Origin: Lycocorax pyrrhopterus obiensis
Taxonomy: Eukaryota; Chordata; Aves; Passeriformes; Paradisaeidae
Direction of reading: 5' to 3'
DNA: 64,000 bases
Assembly (NCBI GenBank): GCA_014706295.1
Contig: JACSVZ010000004.1
Coordinates: 90,858,547-90,922,546, forward strand
Positions 10,301-21,103 of this stretch are shown one piece after another; the stretch's first letter is position 1, and each line of letters opens with the position of its first letter. The translations under genes were made by a program, and so were the position numbers. Under the pieces are notes generated by a model. The model was not told where the DNA came from. It did no database searches and was given only the letters and a program-made list of their open reading frames with translations.

Positions 10301-13300
10301 CAGCATATAACTGTGCTAAGGCTGTGTTTATCTGACTTTTGATGAAGAGAAATCACATCCATTTTTAAAACCCTGCTGTGATAATTTGGGCTCAAAATAT
10401 CTGGCCCCATTATGAATACGACATTTTTCTATGGCTATATATTTTTGTGGACATTTTTATTATCTGTGAATGTGATATTTAATGTAAAAATGAAAAAAAG
10501 GAGAGGAGCAATGTATTCTGCAAGACTAATGGACAGCTAAACATAATTCATTAGGTGAGACGGGCAGTGTACAGAATGAGAAGTTAAATCATGCAGCAAT
10601 GACCTTGGACTGAGCAGCTTTTCTGAGCTAATGTACTGAATTTTGAATTTACTTTGTGAAGGGGTCCCTTTTTATAATGCAATAAACACTATAGAGGGGA
10701 ATTCATATAATCAAATGCAGATGACTGCATTAAATTACACATAAGATAGTTGTCTCACAGTGAAGAGAGAAAAACAGCCACTTTAAGGGCACAATTGATT
10801 CACATACCTGAAAGAAGGCAGACCTAAACCCACCTATTTCTCAGTGTTCATTATAAAAGAAGAAAGAGATGATCAGTTCGATATGCAGATATCTCTATTA
10901 TACCAGTATTGGATGAAATTAATTCCATCCAGAAGGACTAAGAAATTCTGGTCTTTATAGTCAGCTTCAGGCATCCAGTTTAAATCTCATCAGGGATTTA
11001 ATTTTAGAACTGGGGATGAGGAACATATCGGATAAAATAACAAGGTTTACCTCCTACCTCCTTCTCTAAAAATACACAGTTTGTCTCCCATTTGCAATAT
11101 ACCTCAAAATGAGCCGACTACTGAATCATTTAAGGTAAATAGTTTTTCTAAGGAATTTCTTCATTTTGGGTTCTTTTCAATCACAAAGAACACTTTTATC
11201 CATCTTGCAAAATCTTCTTCAATAGAATTCAAGGAAAACCTGTGACTCTATATAATGTTGCAATTTTTTTCTTTTAAGAAAATACTAGAAAAATATTAGG
11301 GAATACTACTTTTTTCACTTTCTCTCTTAGAGCATTATTCTCAACTTCAGTCTTATTTAGCATCTGGCTAAATTTACTTGGCTGGCAGCACAAAGTGTGC
11401 CTAGGGAAGTAAACACAGTAATAGCATCAGGCCTGCCCTGATTGCGAATTGCACAGCATCTCTCCATACAGAGCCATAGTTTTCTAGCAGTGCTCACTTT
11501 GGTTTATATTTTAGAAACCAGCAAGACCTGAAGTAGCTGAATACTGTGTTAGTAAGCACAGGTGTTCAGCTGGGACCCTGTGTCGTGGGGTTGTGTTGTT
11601 GCTACAAAATGATGTAAAATGCATGAGGCATAGTTTTTAAACAGCAAATATCAAATAAGTTCTGAAACTATGAAAGTTTCAGAAAGATGAAGCTTTCAGA
11701 ATGTAAGATATTATTCATCTGTCAAAAGCATAGAAGCAGCTTCATATCCATTCTTTTCTTCAAAGAAATTGTCATGCTACCCACAAAGTATAAGGCATAA
11801 TGCAGTATTTGCTGTAGTTCAGCTGCAACAAAAGAAAAAAACTCTGAATAATTTGAATCAAAAGTACCTTTCTGTAAATGAAGAAGAAAAAGAGTAATTT
11901 TGGCATACTACTTTATGTCCTGTTCATAGTTGTTTTAATTAAGCTTATTGGCTCCTGTCTTTTCCAAGAAATATGTATTATTATTTATATTATTTTTTTA
12001 AATATTAATTTCATTCCAAGGACTGTTCTTATGCTACTCAATATACCAGCACCAAAATGGCTATGAAATGTCTGAGTCTGCTGAGAACTAGTGACAAAAT
12101 GCAACACAAGCTTCAAGTCTTTGCCAAGACACAGTGGTATGAAAACAGAGTAGGCTGAGGACAAGACTACTGAGTTCCTGTGCCAGCATCCTTGCCGGTT
12201 TCCTCTTCAGTCTCCATCAAGCTAATATTTTCTTCCGACTTTTCTGTTTTGAAGCGTTGTGATAATAATGATTAGGTCATTAGGTCATCTTAATAAAGAC
12301 CACTGAGATATACAGAAAGCAAATTAAGGAAATGCACGTCATTTTAACAAAACAGAAGGACATGCACATATCTAGAACAAGTTTCTTATTCATCATATCT
12401 GCTAAAAAAACTATAATGATAGGTAAAATTTCTGTAATGAATTTCACTGAAATATGAAAAGTAAGACTTTTGCTGTTATAAAATCACCAGCTTAGGGGCC
12501 ATCCTGAAAATGTCTTCAATTTCTTTATTCACTTCAGAGCAATTAACAAAAGCAAATTCTCCTTATGCTTCTCCTTGTTCTTCTGCTTTTTTTTTCTTGC
12601 CTTTTTTTCGGTTTTTTGAGATTCACCGGCGCTACACATGAACCCGGGTCCAGCTGTCCAGCCTTTTGTTACAGATTGCTCCAATTCAGTCAGTGGGTTT
12701 AGCACAGGGAAATCTACAACCTCTGGGTCCTTAACATGGATTAAACCATGTTATTAAACTATGGTTATTAAACAATAGACTATAAGGGAAACAACTTGCT
12801 TGATTTCCAGTGCCTACTAATTAAAATCTTCTTAAGCATTCCAAATTTTTGTTTTCCTCATACTGTACAATTTCTTCTCTATGAAGGCACCACAACTAAA
12901 ACTCCACAGCTTCACAGATAACCAGAGCACAATTAAAATTGCACATTCCCTGCAAACAAACATTTACAAAGGTATTTAGTCATAGTTCTAAAGTTAATAT
13001 TTTACTGTCTCCATTAATTATAAAAAGCTGAAGTTTTGCTATAAATGTCTGTCTTAAGAAGATCTAAGGAAGACAAGTGTTGGATGTGTTATGTAAAAGC
13101 ATGTAAGAGCAGTGTTACGTTATTAAAGGGAAAGCTGCCTTTAAAACTGAATTCATCAATATTCACCCTTTTAAGACATTTGACTAGTACGTAAGTGACC
13201 TTGAAATAGGTTATGCATCTTCAGTGTAGGATGCATAACAAGTCATGGTCAATTAATACACAACAGAGCCCATAATCATGGAGATTATTGCCTGATCTGG

Positions 13301-14910
13301 AGAAAACATAGTCAAGGGCATTACTGCCTAATTTAGCTTCACAGTCAAATTGATAACTTCAGGACCTCCACTACTCAGAGACCATAGAAATGAGCACTCT
13401 GGAAACACACACCGATCTCTAATAAACACTGATGCTCTATGACGTTTAAAGATGATCTGTAAAACTTTAATAAAATAAGTATCAGGGTCATAAACAGCAC
13501 TTCATAACCTTGCTAACACAAAATTACATGGCCCAGAACTTTTCCCCTACTGCTATTTCTCAATAGAAAGCTGTCACCCAAGACAAAGAGCTTAACTCTG
13601 GGTTTCCGCAGGAGCACTGCCTAAGAAAGTGCCCAGGTCCTCACTGGAATGGGCCACTGCAGGCTCAGACCAGGCAACCATTAGAAATACTCCTACAGCT
13701 CTTCAGAGCTGCAGATTAAGCAAGCACCATGCATTGCATCACTCTTCAGTATCCCGCTTTGATCAACTCAACCAGAGAAAAGACAACAGGGGCCAGATAA
13801 AGAGGATAACCTTAAAATAGGAAGAAAGTATGAGGCTACATTTTTTCAAAATTTAGACTGTGTAAGAGTGCATTGGTTTGAATGTTTACACTTTGTTTCT
13901 GTAGAGGCCCTGAACATAATTAAAACTCTGCTCATTAATATCCACTGTAATTTTTGCGGATGGTTTTTCACAGCAAAGATGACCTAGCCCCCCCACCTCC
14001 CCAAAAAAAGTCAGATGAAAAACTTTGGTACCAATTGTAATTGATTTTTTTAAAGTTAGAAATGAGTTTTCCATATGTCCTGAAGCAGATGAAAATAACT
14101 GAAAAATAAATAAGAATGTTTTATACTTGCAGTACTTGGAGCCTTTAATCTGCGGATTTTAATAGGGCTCTGAAAAGTATTTCCTAATTAACCTTCACTT
14201 TACTATGAACAAGACAAATCCTTGTAACTTTCCTTTTAGCTCAGATGAAAAAAAAAGAGAAAAAAAGGAAGGAAATTGTGTGATATTTTTCTATTTTGTG
14301 CCCCCATGCTAGCTCATAATCAATAATGCAAAGCATTTCTTTAAGGTATAATGAACTCATTGTCATTCTTTGCACACGTAAGTCTCATAGTGAAGCAATG
14401 TTCTAAATTCTAGTTAACTGTCCTACCTGGAGGCAAGGGTCAAAGTTCAAATACTAGTGGTACTCCTGTTAGTAAAGCAGTGAGGAGCCAATATAAGTTG
14501 CGGGTAAACTGATTCTCCCTGTTGCACCTCAAGACTCTGAGCTAAAGAAATATGAAGAATGCCTCTTCAGACAACCATCCAGAAGAAAAGATGCTGAGGT
14601 CAGTATTTGCTTGTTCCCGAGGAAATCACCACTGCTGACATCACAGGACTGAGGAATCTGCATGGCTCAATGGCAGGTACATTAAGACACGTGTAAAGTG
14701 ACCAGACCCTTTCAGGCTGAGGAGGAAATTCCCTGTCCTAAAAGGACAAGTGGGTAAATCAGATTGCTGGCACCATCATCCTCACCTTCCCCAGTGATAC
14801 TAGGGGTGAAGCAAAGCAAAGACATCTGCCAGCAAATACATTCTACTCAAATTAGTTCCTTGTTTGGAATGCTGTGAAACTGCTTTTTCCAGCAAAAAGA
14901 CTATTCCAGG
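7301..14910. other. Non-coding DNA, no gene or clear repeat
   Basis: No coding exon was recognised. Frames of 62 to 83 codons (for example 8292-8543 minus, 8742-8948 plus, 10180-10410 minus) lack domains. Small structures noted: a tandem ATTAGGTC pair at 12271-12286 and an 8-bp inverted repeat (TAACATGG...CCATGTTA) at 12732-12753. A weak CR1-like phrase at 9040-9075 was considered and rejected. The C/T-rich stretch at 12580-12620 is low complexity. Confidence 0.5.
12732..12753. repeat. Short inverted repeat
   Basis: Arms TAACATGG (12732-12739) and CCATGTTA (12746-12753) are exact reverse complements around a 6-base AT loop. The motif TTATTAAAC also occurs twice just downstream. This is probably incidental. 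Confidence 0.8.
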
Positions 14911-14984
14911 AAAAAAAAACCAAACAAAACCCACCAAACAAAAAGCACCAAAAAACCCCAATACAAACAACCACCACCACCACT
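14911..14984. repeat. A/C-rich low-complexity tract
   Basis: A run of A with CCAAAC/CACCA interruptions ends in a short (CCA)n stretch. The frame through it (14864-15064) is composed of repeat-driven K, N, P and H codons and is not a gene. Confidence 0.85.
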
Positions 14985-16067
14985 ACCTCCATCCTTGCAG
15001 CCTGACTCAGCTATTCTGTGCTGTTAATCCCATCACTTTCCTGCACTGTTACTTTCCAGTGTAACTTCTCTCACTCAAAGCAGGCTGAATTGACAGAAAT
15101 GAACTCAAATTCTGATGTCGCAGCATTCATGTCGGTCACATTCAATAGATATCGATTCCTCCCTCTCCCTTTTCCACAAACTGCTGAAGTAGGATAGGGG
15201 TTGAGGAAAGAATAAAGGAATTTTGGAGATTATCTGAGATAAAACTCTTCTTTGTCAGGGACAAGAAAGGGGAAAGTCATCTTGATCGCTGAAAATGCTG
15301 ACTGAAAACTTCCATGTCAGGTCTCACACTGATGACAGTGAAAAGTAGGAAACAACATGGGTTGTCAAGCACCCTGTCATCACAGAGTAAATCATGAAGT
15401 TAAATGCTTGAGTTTCAAAAATTATTACAGGGAACAGTAAAGGGAATTTTGTAAAAACCAAGCATAACTTATATGAAAAACTTAAAAAACCTATAAGGTT
15501 TAATTCAAACAATCAAAACAGTAATCAGAACAACATGTGTCTATGTATTCAAAATGTACATGTACATGACACATACAATGATATATCTCTGACTCTAAAC
15601 TAAAAATAAAATTTCATTGAAGAAGTAGTAATCATCCTATTTATTTAAAAATTGACTTAGATCACAATACTAACCTTATTAAAATTCTGTATTTGTTTAT
15701 CAGAAATAGTTCTGTGTTGAATACTGAGAAATGAAGACTGACAAAACTAAAACCAGATATTATTATATCATTCCATGCATTACCCCACAAAACTCAAATA
15801 TTTTCTGCAATTTATTTACTAATCTCTTGAATTTTTTTATTTGCTTTGAGTATTAGCTACCTGAAGAAAGGTCATCTTATTACAAGTTCAGAAATTACAT
15901 CCAAGTGTTGTTTGTTTTTAAATCTGAAGCCTTAACAATTACCTACCTACAATATTTGTCCCTCAGTCATAATGTTCAACACTGTATTTGCCAGTACACA
16001 CATGCTGGTTATCAAGTTTGGTGTTTCCACATAGAAAAGATTCTAACTGAGATACCCTTGCCTTCTA
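14985..16067. other. Non-coding DNA, nothing assigned
   Basis: AT-rich sequence lies between the A/C tract and the large CR1 copy. The minus frame 15324-15512 is short and hydrophobic by chance composition. No repeat was recognised. Confidence 0.5.
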
Positions 16068-16132
16068 ACACAGAATCCTAGAATCATTTATGTTGGAAAA
16101 GACCCTTAAGGCAATTGAGTCCAACCACAAAC

Positions 16133-16360
16133 CTAACACTGCAATTTCCTAGCCATTTCCCTAAGTGCCACATATACACATCTTTTAAATATCTCCAGGG
16201 ATGGTGACACAACCACTTCCCTGGGAAGCCTCTTCCAATGCTTGACCACCCTCTTGAAGAATTTTTTCCTAACATCCAATCTAAACCTCCCCTGGTGCAA
16301 CTTGAGGCCATTTCCTCTTGTCCTATCACTTGCTGCTTGGAAGAAGAGATAGACCCCCAC
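16133..16360 (-). pseudogene. CR1 ORF2 C-terminal fragment
   Basis: This open frame of 75 codons contains [28 protein letters not shown] and [13 protein letters not shown], the well-known C-terminal end of CR1 ORF2. It is in a different frame from the piece at 16527-16790, showing at least one indel between them. The overlapping frame 16084-16371 (minus) and the plus frames 16238-16582 and 16498-16884 are shadows of the same repeat. Confidence 0.9.
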
Positions 16361-16526
16361 CAGGCTAACACCTCCCTTCAGGCAGTTGTAGAGAGTGATA
16401 AGGTTCTCCTTGAGCCTCCTCTTCTCCAGGCTAAAACAACCCAGCTACCTCAGTCACTCCTCATCAGACTTGTGTTCCAGGCCCTTCACCAGTTCCATTG
16501 CCCTTCTCTGGACTTGCTCCAGCACC

Positions 16527-16790
16527 TCAATGTCTTTCTTGTAGTGAGGGGCCCAAAACTGAACGCAGGATTCCAGGTTTAGCCTCAACACTGCCGAGTA
16601 CTATCCCAGAACTGCTGGCCACACTATTGCTGATACAGGCCAGGATGCCATTGGCCTTCTTGGCCACCTGGACATACTCTGGCTCATGTTCAGCTGCTGT
16701 CAACCAGCACCCCCAGGTCCTTTCCCATGGGACAGCTTTCCAGCCACTTTGTCCCCAGCCTGTAGCACTACAGGGATTTTTTGTGACCAA
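16527..16790 (-). pseudogene. CR1 ORF2 fragment, reverse-transcriptase distal part
   Basis: This open minus-strand frame of 87 codons contains NPCSATGWGQSGWKAV and GCWLTAAEHEP, both characteristic of CR1 ORF2 downstream of the reverse-transcriptase core, followed by a VAKKANGILACI stretch (family: VAKKANGILACI.NSVASR). The ATG at 16790 is only the first methionine in this frame, not a native start; the true protein began far upstream. It is separated from the next readable piece by a frame change. Confidence 0.9.
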
Positions 16791-16865
16791 AATGGAAGAT
16801 CCAACACTTTGTGTTGTTGGACTTCATACAATTGGCCTCAGCCCATCTTGCATTCTTTGCACCTT

Positions 16866-18746
16866 CTCCTGCCAGTATGAGTGAGGTACTCTTCTGTTAA
16901 CTTTAGCTGTGGCTCTTTAATGATTAGGGAACGGATTGTTACATAGAGTGATCACATAAACCCAGCCTGCTTTGGAAATAAGGCCACAAAAACAAGGCTA
17001 CAAAACAAAACAGGTGAGGACAAACAGAACACATAGAGCTGAACATAATTCAAGGCAACTTGATTATCAATATAAATGTACTCTGAAGACAGATTCACAG
17101 CTAGCTACTATTGCACAGCATGACTACATCAAAGCAAGATATCATTAAGGCACCCTCATTAACAGTGCCTGCCAAGGACAGGTAGAGTGCAACTCATCAG
17201 AACTGTGACTCCTATCACCCAGACGCAGGAATGTAAGAGCTGGAATGGTTCACTGCATAAAAAGTATTTATCAGGCAACCAGTCAGGACAGAGATGACTT
17301 GGAATGTGTAGTGGAACAGGAGGATGGCTGACTGTCTAGTACCTGCAGTGGATGAGATTTATCTCATACTTATCTCTCAGCAACAGCAGAATTTGCACTG
17401 TCTTTTTGCTACAAGTGCCTCAACACCTGCTGTGACTCAGGAGCCCGTGCAGCCCAGGAGCACGCTGTTTCAAAAGCGTTTGGCACTTCACTGTGCTGCC
17501 TCTCACCTGATCTAGCTCAGCTTTGCTTGTGACTCATTTAGCCTGCTAATCTCAGGAGAGGCAAGGCTTCATCTGATGCATTTCTGTTACTCTGGTGCTA
17601 GTTAATTTATGATGGATTCTAGTATATTATGAGACATTGCTGATTGGATCAGATCAACTCATTTTCTTAGCCACCTTCATATGTCAATTTTGCAGAGACA
17701 AAGGTGTTTACGTTTCCATTATTCCACCTGTTCTACATCTTGAGTTGAAATAAGCCAGTCAACTTTGAACTGACTTTCCTCTTAGAACACTGGAAGTATG
17801 CAATTCAGCAGAGAGGGTTTAACCCCCCCTTTATACCTTTATCACCTCTGGATCATCTCTACTTTGTTAAGATGTTAATATAAAAAACATATATAATCTC
17901 ATGGCATTGTCACAATTTTTTCCCCATACTACACTTTCGAATTGCAGTGTGCTGTAGTTTTATATTAGCTAGCCTGTCTGTTTTGATATCTGAGGCTACA
18001 ATGAGGAAACCTTGGAACAAAAAGATTCAGAGTATAAGGCCTTCCATCAATACTGGATATGTTATCTATTGTCTCTTTCCTGTCTGTAAACTTTGCTAGT
18101 ATTTCTGAAGTTCATGCTATTGGCACTTCTTTTTTCAGCATGATTCTCTATAAATATTTGCAATCCAGAATAGACTGTCACATTATCCTGAAGTAACAGT
18201 GACAAGCAGACATGTCGACTGGAGTAAGGTGTGATGCTACAAACCAATAAATACATTCTTCCATTCAGTGTGGATTATCAGGCGGTACACACTCACTAAA
18301 ATCTGACCAGAATTACCTCACACATAAGGTTGGCTCATGATGTGTGGGGAGTAACCGTGACAGTGTCTGCTCCGATCTGTGTAAACCTTGCTTAACACTA
18401 CACCTAAAACACTAAAAAAGTATGTAAAGCACACTTCCAAGTAACAGACTGGAAGAAACAAATATTTTCCTTTGTGTAGTACCTTTAGTGTCACAATTTC
18501 CAAAATTAAAAGCATTGTGCCTTGAATTGAAAATTACCATTTCAGTTTCTACTATATAATACTTTTGCTTTCTTTGCTAGAATTTACTTTCGAGAGTTAT
18601 ACTGCAGATAACAGTCAGGACAGACTACATAGTTCATTGTTACAACCAGTAATAACAGATGTTGCACAAGGTGATTTTCTTCTTACTCATCACTAACATC
18701 TGGAATGGTTAATATTTGAAGTACAAGGCAAAGGACAACCCTTTTC
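16866..18746. other. Non-coding DNA, nothing assigned
   Basis: No gene or repeat family was recognised. The frames at 17324-17515 (plus), 18062-18256 (minus) and 18318-18515 (minus) are of chance length and lack domains. Confidence 0.5.
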
Positions 18747-18801
18747 AAAACAAACAAAAAAACCAAACAAAAACAAAAAAACCCCAACCAACCAACCAAA
18801 A
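18747..18801. repeat. A-rich (AAAC)/(AACC) low-complexity tract
   Basis: A run of CAAA and CCAA units grades into AACC repeats (ACCAACCAACC). It could be the decayed tail of a plus-strand retroposed copy, but no body is recognisable to its left. Confidence 0.85.
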
Positions 18802-21067
18802 GAAGACCTGTCCTATTTGAAGAGGAGCTGTATCAAAATAGTGTGCTTTTACTCACAGATATATATTTGGAGTGTGCAAACAGAAACTGGATTATTCTTC
18901 TTCAGATATACTCTGTGGACTGCTCAGTTAAGTGCTACACAATTATACCTGTGCATGCCTTATACATGTGTATAAAAACACAAATGGTGTGATTTCAAGC
19001 TATTAATTTGTTCATACAGCTATATTATGGAATAAACTATCAGAATTATAAGAACACTTTAAAGAACAAGGAACAACTTTTATTGCCTCAGAGTTGATCA
19101 CTTTCCCCTATATAGAACTCAGTTCAAATCAAGATATATTCATACAATATTTTAAATTTTATCTAAGGCTAACTTTCTTCAACAAGGAATAGCATAGATA
19201 TTTCAGATCTAGAATATCATCTTTTCAAAATAATGCTGTGGCAAAACATACAGCCTTCTTCGAGATCATATTACGGAGTTCTGCCAGAATGGCATAGCTT
19301 TGGTTTTTTGTGCCATCCTTGAATATCAGTTCACAACAGAAATGAAAATTTCCAAGTGGTTGAAAATACTACTGTACATACGCATATTGTTTTATATGAG
19401 ACATATAAATCTAAACCATCTTTTCTTTCTGACTTCCTTGTAAGTAGTTACAGAACACTTGTCAGAGAAAGAGCAACTAGAGCTTAAGCATTTTGAGATG
19501 TTTGCTTCCAAACTAATTACTAGCTTTCTACCTTAAAACATCAGATGCAAAATTTTAACCACCATATTAATAGCTAAATACTTTACCAGGTGAGATTGCA
19601 ACTAAACATTTTCAGAATATGCTGCCACCTTTCTTCCATTGAAACAAACCATTTTGAAAGATACACTGCTCCCTAATCAATCAAATTCCTCTTGTTAATT
19701 AGAACTAAAGATTTAACAGATGTCCACATGTTCCTGGCAGGCACTTCTCAATCTATAGTTTAAAGCATTTCGCACAATTAATTAATTGTCTTTTTCATGT
19801 TTATAACACGGAATACAAGCTATAAGACCACAGGGAAATGATAATTAAATGGAGAGTACAATTATTAGTCTCTGTTGTATTGGCTATTTGCAAGAATGCA
19901 ATCTCATCCTGACTGAGTTAGATGAAATCATAAAACACTTGTCTGCACCTTTAGCCTTGATGAGATTGTGATATTTATGTTCTCTTGTAACATAAACTTC
20001 TCTTAGCTGATCATGAACAACAAACTGAGAAAATATGTTTTGGATTTGCACGACAGATATTGAAGTAATATAGCAGAAGGTTGTGTTGAAAACAAAAGAA
20101 AGAGATCTTATTTATGATCTCTCTCATGGCTGGCCAACTTTCCTCTCTTATTGGAACACCTATTAGTATGTTTTCTCCAGAGGACACTTCTCTCAAATTA
20201 CTCCTCTCTTAATATCTGTTTTCTCTGCTTCAAAATATCAAGTTTACACTATTTTTTTTTCCTTTTATGTCACATAAATTCATTCTTCAAAATAAAAAAA
20301 AAGAAAGGTGGTAACAGGAAAAAACTTTAAAATCGGATTTGTACTTCAGTTGAAAGCAGACACTTTGTGGACTCCTAGTGCATCTCTACACAATAGATGG
20401 GGAATATACAGTGGCCTAGAAAGCAAAGAAAATATTTGCCTTTGTTGACAGTGAAATAACAAGACCTGTCTTTTAGTTTGTGTGCTTCCAGATTCGGTCT
20501 CTCGCTTACAATGGCTCAGTCTATTCCTGATTTCCCAGATCCATCGACATCCACTGTACCATCCTGGCACCACAAAAGTTTTAAAATGAGGATGAACTTA
20601 AACTAGATTATTTTATATTGTTTAAGAATGGAAGTAAGAAGCTGAACCTTGATCTCCAGTGACAGCTCTTACACTCTTCACACATGGAGAGAGTAACAAG
20701 CAGCACACCTGAAATTTTGAAACATGCGTTAAACCGTTCTCAAGAGTAACAGCTGGTAAGAGTGCAACATGCCCAAAGTAAGCACCATCAGCTTTTGGTA
20801 AATATTTTATTATTCAAGCTGGATTTTTTTTGGTGTGCTTTCCCTCTACTAGTGTATCCAGTCTTACTAGCCACTTTTTTATTCAACTTCACTTCTTCTA
20901 AATGATCTGCCATCTCTGCTGCATATTTCCCAATTATTAAATCATTTCTTATATATCTTTCTGTCTTAGAGAGAACACTCACACTTTTAGAACGAATCAG
21001 TTTGAATCTCATCTTTGCAGTTTAAGAATAGTAGTTTGCTGCTATTTGAAATAAACGAGCAATGCAT
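18802..21067. other. Non-coding DNA with an AT-rich palindrome
   Basis: No gene was recognised. The stretch 19690-19990 has an unusual density of TAAT/ATTA cores, including a perfect 16-bp palindrome at 19774-19789 (listed separately). The frames at 20011-20196, 20346-20573 and 20788-21012 (all minus) lack domains. Confidence 0.5.
19774..19789. repeat. Perfect 16-bp palindrome ACAATTAATTAATTGT
   Basis: The sequence equals its own reverse complement over 16 bases and contains overlapping TAAT/ATTA cores, the core bound by many homeodomain proteins. Whether it is bound by anything is inference; AT-rich DNA produces such palindromes by chance more often than mixed DNA. Confidence 0.9.
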
Positions 21068-21103
21068 CAAATTTATTTTACAGTACAAATTTATTTTACA
21101 GTA
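21068..21103. repeat. Two exact 18-bp tandem copies
   Basis: The unit CAAATTTATTTTACAGTA occurs at 21068-21085 and again at 21086-21103 without a mismatch. Exact identity suggests a recent local duplication. The overlapping frame 21015-21335 spells KFILQY twice because of it. Confidence 0.95.

Larger units (their letters stand above)
16068..16865 (-). mobile_element. CR1 LINE, 5'-truncated copy with 3' end
   Basis: This is the clearest and longest CR1 copy. On the minus strand it holds the C-terminal part of ORF2, the 3' untranslated region (TTTAAGGGTCTTTTCCAAC-like in the family, here AAGGGTCTTTTCCAACA) and the tail ATGATTCTAGGATTCTGTG, a decayed form of the CR1 octamer tail. Truncation at the 5' side near 16865 is usual for CR1, whose reverse transcription often aborts. 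The copy has frameshifts in ORF2 and substitutions throughout, so it cannot move. It has the same orientation as the copies at 1-335 and 30186-30478 but overlaps neither in element position enough to suggest one broken insertion. Confidence 0.95.

Noticed and set aside
16238..16884. Plus-strand frames of 114 and 128 codons
   Set aside because: They are antisense shadows of the CR1 ORF2 remnant, whose true frames are on the minus strand.
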